A DNA stretch of 64,000 nt from NCBI GenBank assembly GCA_020073385.1, contig JAIQFH010000043.1:1-64000 (forward strand), given 5' to 3'. Below the pieces are notes generated by a model. It was not told where the DNA came from. It searched no databases and saw only the letters and a program-made list of their open reading frames with translations. Shown here piece after piece: positions 36,029-45,741 of the stretch. The DNA is from Terriglobia bacterium (GTDB taxonomy: Bacteria > Acidobacteriota > Terriglobia > Terriglobales > Acidobacteriaceae). Within the stretch, counting starts at the first letter, position 1. Each line of letters begins with the position of its first letter. The position numbers were made by a program, and so were the translations under genes.

Positions 36029-39000
36029 TTGCTGAGACGGTACGCGACATGTCTGACCGCGATGATGTTCGTCTGGGCGGCGGTTTCATCGCAGGGTGCG
36101 ACTCCTGTTTCAAATTCGGTGATGATAGTTTCTTCCGTCCCTCAGGATTCGCCGGCTCCGGGGACAAGTTACGAGGGAAAAACGGTTGTGGCGATCGAGT
36201 TGCCTGGCGTGGCGGAGCGCGATCGCGATCATCTGCTTGAATTGCTTCCGCAAAAAATTGGAAGCCCGCTGAACCGGGACCAGGTTAGCGCCAGTATCCG
36301 GGCGCTCTATGGTACTGGACGGTTTGCGGATATCCAGGCGGAAGTCACGCCCTCGGGCAGTGGCGTTGTCTTGGCTTTCGTTACGTCGCCGAACTACTTT
36401 GTGGGCGCCGTTGATGTTGAGGGAGCGCCCAACCGTCCGAATGCAAACCAGATCGTCAACTCCTCAAAATTCCAACTGGGAGAACGTTACAGCCAGGACA
36501 AACTGGATCGTGGGCTTGAGAACATCCGGCAGTTGATGCAGGAGAACGGGTACTACAAAGCTCGGGTAACCGCAGAAAGCACGTCCAATCCCACCATTCA
36601 GCAGGTGGACATCTTGTTTCACATCGACCCTGGAGCCGCGGCGCACGTGGGGGAAGTGAAGGTAACCGGTGCCTCCAGCCTGTCTTCCGCCGACGTGCAG
36701 CGGATCGCTCACATCAACAGTGGCGACCGGGTGACGGCGACGCGGATCACCGACTCGTTGCAAAGACTGCGCAAAAAATTTCAGAAGCAGAATCGCGCCC
36801 TGGCGCAAGTTTCGATCGCCGCGCAGACTTATCGGCCAGAAAAGAATGCGCTGGATTTTACCTTCCAGATCGATCCCGGACCGGTGGTTCTGATCTCGGC
36901 GCGCGGGTTTCACGTCAGTCGTGGGGTGCTCAAACGGGAAATCCCGGTTTACGAGGAGAACGCGGTTGACGATGACCTGCTGAATGAGGGCAAGAGGAAC
37001 CTGCTCGACTATCTACAAACCCGGGGCCACTTTGACGCCAAGGTGGAAATCAAGAAGGAGAACGATCCCAAGACACTCAGGATCATTTACGAGATCGAGG
37101 CCGGTCCCGCGCACAAACTGGCTCTCATTGACATCTCGGGCAACAAGAATTTTCTGGATACCGTAAAACTTCGTTCATATCTTCAGATTCAACCTGCCAG
37201 CCGGTTCCTGAGCCACGGCCGCTACAGCGAGGCCCTGCTGAAGAGCGACGTAGCGACGCTGGAAGGGCTTTACAAGAGCAGTGGTTTTAGAGCCGTGAAG
37301 ATTGAGACCAAGGTTGACGACAACTACCAAGGAGCACCGAACAAACTTGCGGTGCATATCCACATCGAAGAAGGGCCGCGAACGCGAGTTGGCGAGGTGC
37401 ATGTGGTCGGCAATCAGAAGGTCAAGACCAGCGAGTTGCCAGAGTTGAGTACGCAACCCGGGCAACCTTATTCCGAGCAGGATCTGGCCAATGATAGAGA
37501 GCGGATTCTGGGTTACTACTTCGATCATGGGTTTCCCAACGCGTCGCTGGAAATCGCAACAAATCATTCCCCCACAGAGCCGAACCGGGAGGATGTGACG
37601 TTTTCCGTACAGGAAGGCGAGCGCTTCACGGTCGATCAGGTGATGGTCGGAGGTTTGGAACACACGCACGACTTCGTGGTCCAACGCGACCTGCAGGTGC
37701 AGGCCGGGGAGCCGCTCAGCCAGCGAGACTTGCTGAACACGCAGACCCGGCTCTACGACCTCGGGATCTTCAGCCAGGTGGATGCGGCGGTGCAGAATCC
37801 GGAAGGGAACGATCCACTGAAGAACATTCTGGTACAGGTTCGCGAAGCCAAGCGTTACACGTTTACCTACGGACTTGGCTTCGAGTTTCAGACCGGCCAG
37901 CCAGCGGGAGCGTCCGCACCGCAAGGAAAGACGGGCGTGAGCCCCCGGGTAGAGTTCGACGTGACGCGCCTTAACTTTGCCGGGCGCGACCAGACACTAA
38001 CGTTCCAGTCGCACGTCGGACGTCTGCAGCAGCGCGGACTCATCAGTTACACGGTGCCGAAGTTACTCAATAGCGACAAGTTCAAGCTCATTTACACGGT
38101 TTTCTACGACAACAGCCTGGACGTCGCCACGTTTACCTCGCAGCGGCTGGAAGGGAAGATCGATCTTCGGCAGCAGTTCGGGAGTTCGGGGACGGAGCCC
38201 GGTACCCGTCCCGGGCCGGACTCGATCACGTATCGCTTCGATTTTCGGGCGGTCAAGGCCAGCCACTTCGCGACGAATTTCTCCCCGGGTGCGATTGCGT
38301 TGCTGTCGCTGCCTGCCCGTGTCGGCGGTCCCGGATTTACGTTTATCCACGACAAACGGGATAACCCGTTGGAAAGTACGAAGGGCGACTATTTCACTCT
38401 GGATTCATCGGTGGCGGCGAGTATTTTCGGGTCGCGCTCGGAAACGCCGGTTTCTACACTGCCCACGAATTTCGGCAGGGCCCTGGCGCAGTATTCGACC
38501 TACTATGCCTTCGGCAAGGGTAAGCCCGAGCGCAAGTTCGTATTCGCCCGCTCGACCAGCATCGGACTGGAGCAGCCGTTCAAAGGGACGCGAGTTTTGC
38601 CACCTGGGTCCTGCCCTCTGAACTCGGCTGGGGAGCCGACCTGCGAATTCGCCACGATTCCATTGCCGGAACAATTCTTCGCGGGCGGCGGCAACTCCCA
38701 TCGCGGATTCGGGTTAAATCAGGCAGGACCGCGCGATCCGTCGTCCGGTTTCCCGGTTGGCGGTACTGCGCTTTTCGTCAACAATCTGGAACTGCGTTTC
38801 CCGCCGGTTTCGCTGCCTTACCTGGGAGGAGGATTTGGCTTTGCCATTTTCCACGATATGGGGAATGTTTTCACCGCGCCGCACGACATGTTGAAGGGAC
38901 TGATGAGGTGGCATCAGCCCGATCCTGCGCAGTGCCTGCCCAGTAGTACAACGAACAACCCGTGCATTATCAATTTCAACAACTCCGGGTATGATTACAC

Positions 39001-39181
39001 TTCGCATGCGGTAGGAGTTGGCGTACGATACAAGACACCCTTAGGCCCTTTGCGGTTTGATTTCGGATATAGCCTGAATCCGACCAAATATTTTCAGTTA
39101 GATACGACTTCGACACCTACGGTAATCAAGCAGCAATTGCGCCGGTTTGACGTATTTTTCAGCATAGGCCAGCCATTCTGA
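36029..39181 (+). CDS. Omp85/BamA-family outer-membrane protein with multiple POTRA domains
   Basis: About 1,050 residues. I set the start at the TTG at 36029: AAGGA precedes it by five bases and the next residues LRRYATCLTAMMFVWAAV form a proper signal peptide. The open frame goes back to 35954. Five or six POTRA repeats (about 45-620) are followed by the surface-antigen barrel (about 640-1050), ending in Phe. BamA-type proteins insert and fold other outer-membrane proteins; TamA-type work with TamB. The SurA- and TamB-like genes behind it on the same operon support a TamA/BamA-like role. The POTRA number is higher than TamA's three. Confidence 0.88.
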   Translation: MLRRYATCLTAMMFVWAAVSSQGATPVSNSVMIVSSVPQDSPAPGTSYEGKTVVAIELPGVAERDRDHLLELLPQKIGSPLNRDQVSASIRALYGTGRFADIQAEVTPSGSGVVLAFVTSPNYFVGAVDVEGAPNRPNANQIVNSSKFQLGERYSQDKLDRGLENIRQLMQENGYYKARVTAESTSNPTIQQVDILFHIDPGAAAHVGEVKVTGASSLSSADVQRIAHINSGDRVTATRITDSLQRLRKKFQKQNRALAQVSIAAQTYRPEKNALDFTFQIDPGPVVLISARGFHVSRGVLKREIPVYEENAVDDDLLNEGKRNLLDYLQTRGHFDAKVEIKKENDPKTLRIIYEIEAGPAHKLALIDISGNKNFLDTVKLRSYLQIQPASRFLSHGRYSEALLKSDVATLEGLYKSSGFRAVKIETKVDDNYQGAPNKLAVHIHIEEGPRTRVGEVHVVGNQKVKTSELPELSTQPGQPYSEQDLANDRERILGYYFDHGFPNASLEIATNHSPTEPNREDVTFSVQEGERFTVDQVMVGGLEHTHDFVVQRDLQVQAGEPLSQRDLLNTQTRLYDLGIFSQVDAAVQNPEGNDPLKNILVQVREAKRYTFTYGLGFEFQTGQPAGASAPQGKTGVSPRVEFDVTRLNFAGRDQTLTFQSHVGRLQQRGLISYTVPKLLNSDKFKLIYTVFYDNSLDVATFTSQRLEGKIDLRQQFGSSGTEPGTRPGPDSITYRFDFRAVKASHFATNFSPGAIALLSLPARVGGPGFTFIHDKRDNPLESTKGDYFTLDSSVAASIFGSRSETPVSTLPTNFGRALAQYSTYYAFGKGKPERKFVFARSTSIGLEQPFKGTRVLPPGSCPLNSAGEPTCEFATIPLPEQFFAGGGNSHRGFGLNQAGPRDPSSGFPVGGTALFVNNLELRFPPVSLPYLGGGFGFAIFHDMGNVFTAPHDMLKGLMRWHQPDPAQCLPSSTTNNPCIINFNNSGYDYTSHAVGVGVRYKTPLGPLRFDFGYSLNPTKYFQLDTTSTPTVIKQQLRRFDVFFSIGQPF

Positions 39182-39888
39182 TGACAAAAGTTTGCACTAA
39201 AGTCACGATCATCGCCGCTCTCGTCCTTTCCTTGAGTTTCGTGGATCATCCCGCCTGCGCGGGCGAAGTGATCGACCGCATCGTCGCCACCGTGAATGGC
39301 CATATCATCCTGCAGAGTGACTGGAGCGAGGCGCTGCGCTATGAGGGGTTACTGAGTGCGAGGTCGCTCAGCGATTTTACCGAGGAGGACCGGCGGGCGG
39401 TGCTCGACCGGCTGATCGACCAGGAGTTGCTGGGAGAGCAGATGAAATCGGCGCTGATCAAGCATGCCTCGGAAGAGGAGGCGGCGGCGCAGGTTGGGCA
39501 GACGCGGCAGCTCTATCCGGAGGCGGCCACCGATGATGGCTGGAAAGCGGTACTGGCGAAATTTGGGCTGACAGAAAAGGCACTGGTAGCGCATGTGCAG
39601 GAACAGCTCGATCTCATGCGGCTGGTGGATGCACATCTGCGTCCCGGGGTCCAGATCGACTCCAAGAGTATCGAAGCGTATTACCGCGAAAAATTCGTTC
39701 CGCAGTTGAAGCAGTCGGGCGCCGGCGAGGTTCCGCTGCAGGAAGTGTCCGCCAAGATCCGCGAACTTCTCACCGAGGAGAAAGTCAGCGAGTTGATGGT
39801 TTCCTGGCTGCACTCGCTGCGTTCTGAAAGCAAACTCAACGTGCCGGGCGCGCCCGAGTCGACCGCCGAGGGAGTCCAGACCCGGTGA
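39181..39888 (+). CDS. SurA-N-type periplasmic chaperone-like protein
   Basis: 235 residues, signal peptide (1-28, ending HPACAG). A SurA-like N-terminal helical domain follows (about 29-170), beginning VIDRIVATVNGHIILQSD, the family opening strand-helix. No parvulin (peptidyl-prolyl isomerase) domain with its His/Asp/Cys pattern is present, so it is a chaperone module only. It starts inside the Omp85 stop codon (TGATG) and ends overlapping the TamB start (GTGA), so the three genes are translationally linked. A role in passing unfolded outer-membrane proteins to the Omp85 protein is inferred. Confidence 0.85.
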   Translation: MTKVCTKVTIIAALVLSLSFVDHPACAGEVIDRIVATVNGHIILQSDWSEALRYEGLLSARSLSDFTEEDRRAVLDRLIDQELLGEQMKSALIKHASEEEAAAQVGQTRQLYPEAATDDGWKAVLAKFGLTEKALVAHVQEQLDLMRLVDAHLRPGVQIDSKSIEAYYREKFVPQLKQSGAGEVPLQEVSAKIRELLTEEKVSELMVSWLHSLRSESKLNVPGAPESTAEGVQTR

Positions 39889-42800
39889 CCCAGCCTGCCG
39901 CCAGAGCCCCGGGCTGGTGGAGATATCTCCTGATCACAACGGCGATTCTTGTAATCGCCCTGCTGGCGGGACTCTGGTATACCACGACAGATTCGTTCCA
40001 GAATTACGTCCACCAGCGGATGGTCAAGGAAATTGAACGCATCACTGGTGGGCGGGCGGAAATCGGCAGTTTCCACGTTGTTCCCTTTCACTTGCAGGCC
40101 GAGCTCCGCAACATCACCGTGCATGGCAAGGAATCTCCCACGGAAGCTCCTCTGCTTCATGCCGACAGCGTGGTCGGCCAAGTCAAAGTCATTTCATTTT
40201 TGCGCACGCAATTCGGGTTTCAATCTCTGACGCTCGAGCGTCCTGTAATCCATGTTGTCATTGGGCCGGCTGGCTCAACCACGAACGTTCCATCGCTTCG
40301 AGATCTGCCGGCTGGCTCGGGCCCCTCATCGGTAGAGGAACTTTTCGCGCTTTCCATCGATCACCTCTCGGTTCGTAACGGCGAGTTGCTGTGGGCGGAT
40401 CAGAAGGTTCCTCTTAATTTCGACGTCCGTAACACGAATATTGAAATGGATTATTCCTTCCTGCGGGGAAGGTACGACGGTCACCTGGCGCTGGGCAAAG
40501 TCGATACTGCGATTCAGGATCTGCGGCCATTCTCCTGGATGACGACAGTCGATTTCAGCCTCGCGCCTACCTTCGCCGATATCAAGTCTCTGAAATGGAA
40601 TTCGGGACACACCTCGGTTGAGGCCAGCGGCCGAGTCACCAACTTCCGCGACCCGCATCTGGATGGAAGCTACGAAGTGAAGGTCCATCTCGGGGAAGTG
40701 GCGGCCATCGCCCGACGGAACGACTTGCGTGAGGGTAGCGCGGAGTTCAAAGGTAGCGGACACTGGTCCTTGAAAGAGTTCACCACTTCGGGAGCCTTGG
40801 CGATCCGAGATCTGGGCTGGGAGGACGAGCAATTCGCCCTAAAGAAGGCAAACGCGTCTGCCGACTACTCGCTCAGTGACGATGAGATCAAGCTGTCGAA
40901 GTTACAAGGCAAGTTGCTGGGCGGCGTCTTTATCGGCGATGCAGAGGTGGACAATTGGCTGCACAGCGTCCCCTTTTCTGCGGAAAAAGGAAAAAATCAG
41001 GACCTGCCCCGGATCGGAGTACCACGTCCGTCTGCCAAGAAGACTGAGAAGGTGAAGTTACCGGGCGTGCAGACTGGTGTCGTACACCTGCGGGTGCGCG
41101 ACGTTTCCGTCGCCGAGGCCGCTTCTGCGATGAACACTTCAGCCCATCCCCTGGATGGTTTTCATCCGGTGGGAGTGGCGAGCGGAAACGTGGACGCCAA
41201 CTGGAAGGGAAGCCCCGGGAATGCCGAAATTGGCTTCAGCGTTGAAGTCGTGCCGCCAGCTAACCCAGCGAATCGGGAATTGCCCATTACGGCTCACGTG
41301 GAGGGGAAATATCGAGGGACGAATGACTCTCTGGAACTCGCGCAGTTCTCCCTTTCTACGCCGTCTTCCAAGATCGTAGGTGCGGGAACGCTCGCGGCTA
41401 CCTCCAAGCTGCATCTCTCAGTTTCAACGTCCAATCTTGAAGAATGGCGGCCTCTGGTAAAGGCCTTGGGCGGGCCCACCGATCTTCCATTTCGAGTGGA
41501 TGGCAACGCGACCTTCAGTGGCGCGGCCGGCGGAACGTTTTCCGCACCGAGAATCGCCGGGACGCTGGTGGCGGAGGACTTCGAGTTTACCGTGCCGGCC
41601 ACCTCGCGCACTCCCGAGAAGGCGGTTCATTGGGACTCTCTGGGAGCGAGTGTCGATTTTTCGTCCCGTGAACTCCTGCTGCGTGGTGGCAGCTTACGGC
41701 GAGGCGATACCAGCGCCGATTTTGAGTTCACCGCGAGCCTGGAGAAGGGGAGACTGACCGAGAACAGTCCATACTCGGCGCGGATCAATCTACACAATGT
41801 CGATGTAGCATCGACCGCCGCGCTCGCCGATCTGGATTATCCGCTGACTGGAACCGCGGACGTAAGCCTGCAAATCAACGGAACGCGCGCCCATCCCCAG
41901 GGCCAGGGGCATATTCGCGCGACGAATGCCTCGGCATACGGCGAGGAGATTGAAAAGTTCGATGCCGACCTTCACTTCGGCGGCGCCGAGACGACCTTGG
42001 GCAACATTCGTCTCGCTCACCAGGACGCTGAAGTCACAGGTGATGCTACGTTCTCGCCCTCCACGAGTGGATTCCGGCTGGATCTTGCGGGCAAGAATTT
42101 CGATCTGTCGCGAGTGCGCCAGATTCATCTTGACGAGTTGCCGATCGAGGGGCGCGCCGACTTTACGCTGCAAACTTCCGGAACTGTAGATACCCCCGTG
42201 ATCAATGCAGCCGTGCATGTGCGCGATCTGACCTTGGATCGCGAACTTACCGGCGACCTTTTTCTTCAAGCGACGACGAAGGGGCGCGAGCTCGTAGTGA
42301 GCGGGCATTCCCAGTTCCCCAAGGGCTCTCTGACAGTGGACGGAACCATCGGGATGCAGGGGGACTATCCGGCAAATATCACAGCGCATATGGATCATCT
42401 GGATCTGGATGCACTATGGCGTGCTTACCTCGGCGATCAACTCACCGGTCACTCGGCCGTGGTTGGCAGTGTCACCATGCAGGGCCCATTGCGCTACACG
42501 CAGCAATGGAGGCTGGATGGGAATCTGACTGACGTAGCCGTCGATGTCGAGTACGCCCAGCTGCACAATCAGGGTCCGGCGCGGTTCACCTATGCAGATC
42601 GCATTCTGCAGATTCCGGAAACGCATCTGGTGGGAGAGGGGACCGATGTAACGGGACACGGCGCCATTTACTACGCGGAGGCGCACCGGCTCGATATCGC
42701 GACCGACGGACTGGTGGATCTCCGGCTACTCGGAGGTATCGATCCAAACCTCACTGCCGGCGGCCAGGCGACGATCCACATGACTCTCGGTGGCACGGTG

Positions 42801-43979
42801 CGTGACCCGCAGCCTCAGGGCACGATCGAGATTAAGAATGGCACGGCCAATTACGCGGGCATCCCCAGCGGCGTGAGCGACATGAATGGCACGCTCCTGT
42901 TCACCCGCGATCGAATTTATATCGAACAACTTTCCGGCCGTGCCGGCGGGGGAACGCTCGATCTCAAAGGAGAAGCCACCAGCTACAATCAACAGCTCAA
43001 TTTCAACCTCACTGCCATCGGTAAAGACGTCAGACTGCGGTATCCGCCAGGCGTAAGTTCCATGGCCACCGCGGAACTGCATTGGGCGGGCACGAAGTCG
43101 GCATCGACGGTTTCGGGTGACGTTTTGGTGACGAAACTTGCCGTGACGCCGGGCTTCGACTTTGCGTCGTATCTTGAGCGCAGCCGGCAGTCGGGAGCCA
43201 TCACACCGGCCAATTCGCCGCTGTATAACGTGAAGCTCGACGTTGCGGTCCGGACCGCGCCGGAACTCCAGATGAAAACTGCCGTGGCGCGACTTTCGGG
43301 TGACGCTGATCTCAGACTGCGAGGTTCCCTCGCTCGGCCGAGCGTGCTGGGACGCGCCGACATTCTGGAAGGCGACGCCACATTTAACGGGATCAAGTTC
43401 CGTCTGGAGCGCGGCGATATTACATTCGCCAACCCGGTTGCGATCGAACCGCAAGTCAACCTGCAAGCTACCACCCACGTGCGCAACTACGATCTGGATG
43501 TGACGGTGACGGGTACTCCGGACAGATTGAACGTGAACTATCGCTCCGAGCCGCCACTGCCAAAGTCGGACATCATCGCGCTTTTGGCATTGGGCCGGAC
43601 GAGTGAAGAGTCGGAACAGCTGCAGCAGCAGTCGGGGCAGACACTGTTCAACGACGAAGCCACGAACCTGATCATCAATCAGGCGATCAACTCGGCGGTC
43701 GGAAACCGCATGCAGAAATTGTTCGGCGTTAGCCGGATCAAAATCGATCCGCAGGGCTTGACGACCGAAACAAACCCCACTGGCCGCGGGCCGCAGATCA
43801 CGATTGAGCAGGAATTCGCCAACAACCTTTCCCTCAGTTACAGCACCAACGTATCCCAGAGCTCACAGCAAATCATTCAGGGCGAGTATTACATCAATCG
43901 CAACATATCCGTTCTGGGAACGCGCGATCAGAACGGCGTGGTCAGCTTTGATGTGCGCGTCCGGCGGCGGAAGAAATAG
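39885..43979 (+). CDS. tamB: Translocation/assembly module TamB
   Basis: 1,364 residues from a GTG at 39885, which overlaps the preceding stop. One N-terminal membrane anchor (about 15-36) is followed by a very long AsmA-like beta-repeat region with many short repeated strands. The C-terminal TamB/DUF490 domain (about 1000-1364) ends VRVRRRKK. TamB spans the periplasm and with TamA-type Omp85 proteins helps assembly of outer-membrane proteins; some relatives move lipids. The length fits large TamB proteins (about 1,250-1,500). It is third in the Omp85-SurA-TamB operon. Confidence 0.92.
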   Translation: MTQPAARAPGWWRYLLITTAILVIALLAGLWYTTTDSFQNYVHQRMVKEIERITGGRAEIGSFHVVPFHLQAELRNITVHGKESPTEAPLLHADSVVGQVKVISFLRTQFGFQSLTLERPVIHVVIGPAGSTTNVPSLRDLPAGSGPSSVEELFALSIDHLSVRNGELLWADQKVPLNFDVRNTNIEMDYSFLRGRYDGHLALGKVDTAIQDLRPFSWMTTVDFSLAPTFADIKSLKWNSGHTSVEASGRVTNFRDPHLDGSYEVKVHLGEVAAIARRNDLREGSAEFKGSGHWSLKEFTTSGALAIRDLGWEDEQFALKKANASADYSLSDDEIKLSKLQGKLLGGVFIGDAEVDNWLHSVPFSAEKGKNQDLPRIGVPRPSAKKTEKVKLPGVQTGVVHLRVRDVSVAEAASAMNTSAHPLDGFHPVGVASGNVDANWKGSPGNAEIGFSVEVVPPANPANRELPITAHVEGKYRGTNDSLELAQFSLSTPSSKIVGAGTLAATSKLHLSVSTSNLEEWRPLVKALGGPTDLPFRVDGNATFSGAAGGTFSAPRIAGTLVAEDFEFTVPATSRTPEKAVHWDSLGASVDFSSRELLLRGGSLRRGDTSADFEFTASLEKGRLTENSPYSARINLHNVDVASTAALADLDYPLTGTADVSLQINGTRAHPQGQGHIRATNASAYGEEIEKFDADLHFGGAETTLGNIRLAHQDAEVTGDATFSPSTSGFRLDLAGKNFDLSRVRQIHLDELPIEGRADFTLQTSGTVDTPVINAAVHVRDLTLDRELTGDLFLQATTKGRELVVSGHSQFPKGSLTVDGTIGMQGDYPANITAHMDHLDLDALWRAYLGDQLTGHSAVVGSVTMQGPLRYTQQWRLDGNLTDVAVDVEYAQLHNQGPARFTYADRILQIPETHLVGEGTDVTGHGAIYYAEAHRLDIATDGLVDLRLLGGIDPNLTAGGQATIHMTLGGTVRDPQPQGTIEIKNGTANYAGIPSGVSDMNGTLLFTRDRIYIEQLSGRAGGGTLDLKGEATSYNQQLNFNLTAIGKDVRLRYPPGVSSMATAELHWAGTKSASTVSGDVLVTKLAVTPGFDFASYLERSRQSGAITPANSPLYNVKLDVAVRTAPELQMKTAVARLSGDADLRLRGSLARPSVLGRADILEGDATFNGIKFRLERGDITFANPVAIEPQVNLQATTHVRNYDLDVTVTGTPDRLNVNYRSEPPLPKSDIIALLALGRTSEESEQLQQQSGQTLFNDEATNLIINQAINSAVGNRMQKLFGVSRIKIDPQGLTTETNPTGRGPQITIEQEFANNLSLSYSTNVSQSSQQIIQGEYYINRNISVLGTRDQNGVVSFDVRVRRRKK

Positions 43980-44008
43980 AATATAAGCAAGCCGTCCACG
44001 AGCCCTGC

Positions 44009-44665
44009 ATGACCTCTCCGGCAAGTTCCGCCTCGTATTCCGGCCTTCGGCATCTGATGGTCGATTTGCAGCTGAGAGCACGCGGCATTGCCGACGAACG
44101 CGTGCTGGCTGCCATGGAGCGTGTGCCTCGTCACGAGTTTGCGGCGGAGCAGTACCGTGAGCACGCCTATGAGGATCATCCTCTGCCGATCGGCGAAGGG
44201 CAGACAATCTCCCAACCGTACATTGTTGCCGTGATGCTGCAGGATCTGGCGGTTTCGCCCGGGGACAGAGTGCTTGAGATTGGAACTGGTTCCGGCTACG
44301 TCACGGCATTGCTAGCCGAGTTGGCTGGAATGATTGTCTCAGTCGAGCGCCACGCCGCGCTGGCGAATTCGTCCACAGAGTTACTGGCAAGGATGGGCTA
44401 CCGGAACGTGAGTATCGTGATCGGTGACGGGACGCAGGGATTTCCGCAGTACGCGCCCTACGACGCGATCATCGTCTCAGCCGCGGCCCCCGACGTGCCC
44501 CGAGCTCTGCTCGATCAACTCGCCGAGGGTGGGCGCATGGTCATTCCCGTTGGCGGTGATGATTCCCAACAGCTCCGCCTGATTCGCATGGAGAGCGGGT
44601 ACCGGCGCACTGTTTTCCGTGATCTCTGTCGATTTGTCCCGCTGCTCCCTGGAATTGGCTCTTAA
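44009..44665 (+). CDS. pcm: Protein-L-isoaspartate O-methyltransferase
   Basis: The 218-residue SAM enzyme has an N-terminal helix with LMVDLQLRARGI and MERVPRHEF, then motif I VLEIGTGSGYVTALL. The motifs near DGTQGFPQYAPYDAII and GGRMVIPVG fit the PCMT family. The length matches (about 210-220). It repairs proteins by methylating isoaspartyl residues. The gene starts 29 bases after tamB's end on the same strand, so it may share its transcript. The catalytic fold motifs look complete. Confidence 0.93.
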   Translation: MTSPASSASYSGLRHLMVDLQLRARGIADERVLAAMERVPRHEFAAEQYREHAYEDHPLPIGEGQTISQPYIVAVMLQDLAVSPGDRVLEIGTGSGYVTALLAELAGMIVSVERHAALANSSTELLARMGYRNVSIVIGDGTQGFPQYAPYDAIIVSAAAPDVPRALLDQLAEGGRMVIPVGGDDSQQLRLIRMESGYRRTVFRDLCRFVPLLPGIGS

Positions 44666-44757
44666 GTGTCGGCCGTGTTGGATTCACGCCTGCAACTAGG
44701 CAAAGGTTATATCCACAGACCGAACGCCTGACGCCTAAGACTGAAGACCCATGGCCT

Positions 44758-45639
44758 GTGTTTTACAATCGACTCGTGCCTGTCCTGCATGACCTGCGTG
44801 TAACGCTGGAGATGATCAAGTGGGAGCATTCTATCTTTGCGCTCCCGTTTGCTCTCTGCGGCGCCATGCTTGCAGCCGGAGGATTTCCTTCCGTGCACCA
44901 ACTTTTGTGGATCGTGGTGGCCATGGTGGCGGCCCGTTCGGCGGCGATGGCGTTTAATCGCTGGGCTGATACGGCCATCGATGCAGCGAATCCGCGCACG
45001 AGCACTCGCGCTCTCCCGGCCGGGCATCTTTCGCCGGCGTTTGTGGTCACGTTCGTCGTTGTCTCCAGCCTTGTTTTTGTGCTGGCAGCGAGCCAGTTGA
45101 ATCGTCTTGCTTTGCTGCTTTCCCCGGTGGCACTCGCCGTTTTACTGCTCTATTCCTACACCAAGCGGGTTACGCGCTGGTCTCACATTGTGTTGGGCTT
45201 TGCGCTCGGTATCGCGCCCTCGGCGGCGTGGATCGCGGTGCGCGGATCGCTTGATCCCCGAATCTTGCTGCTGACCGCGGCCGTCACGTTCTGGGTGGCG
45301 GGATTCGACGTTCTCTATGCCTGTCAGGATTATGAATTCGATCAGCAGGCAGGATTGCATTCCATTCCACGCTATCTCGGCATTCGAGGGGCGCTCTGGG
45401 TCGCCCGCAGCTTGCATCTAGTCATGATTGGATTCCTCGCCGCACTTCTGATCGTCTTCGGAATGGGGAAGCTTGCCGCAGTCGGCGTTGGAGTCGTGAT
45501 CCTGCTCTTGCTGTACGAACATTCCCTGGTGAAAGCCGACGATCTCTCCAAACTCAACGCTGCCTTCTTCACCATGAACGGTGTGATCTCCGTGCTGTTC
45601 TTCGTGTTCGTGGCCGCGGACTTGCTGCTGCGGCGTTAG
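44758..45639 (+). CDS. UbiA-family prenyltransferase, possibly MqnP
   Basis: 293 residues. A GTG at 44758 opens the frame, with a second GTG at 44776 also possible; the family usually starts near the LRVTLEMIKWEHS stretch. The first aspartate-rich motif is NRWADTAIDAANPRTSTRALPAG, and the second is DVLYACQDYEFDQ. Eight or nine membrane segments are seen. The enzyme joins an isoprenoid to an aromatic acid. With mqnE 4 kb away, the futalosine pathway's MqnP is likely, but 4-hydroxybenzoate specificity cannot be excluded by eye. Confidence 0.85.
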   Translation: MFYNRLVPVLHDLRVTLEMIKWEHSIFALPFALCGAMLAAGGFPSVHQLLWIVVAMVAARSAAMAFNRWADTAIDAANPRTSTRALPAGHLSPAFVVTFVVVSSLVFVLAASQLNRLALLLSPVALAVLLLYSYTKRVTRWSHIVLGFALGIAPSAAWIAVRGSLDPRILLLTAAVTFWVAGFDVLYACQDYEFDQQAGLHSIPRYLGIRGALWVARSLHLVMIGFLAALLIVFGMGKLAAVGVGVVILLLLYEHSLVKADDLSKLNAAFFTMNGVISVLFFVFVAADLLLRR

Positions 45640-45741
45640 CTCGAGGCCAGCGCCAACGCGATAGAAGCCGCTTGGCAGTTCTGTGACTTAAGTACCCTCA
45701 GCACGCCGTCCCGCGCGTGATAACTTTCCCCGCGAGGGAGC

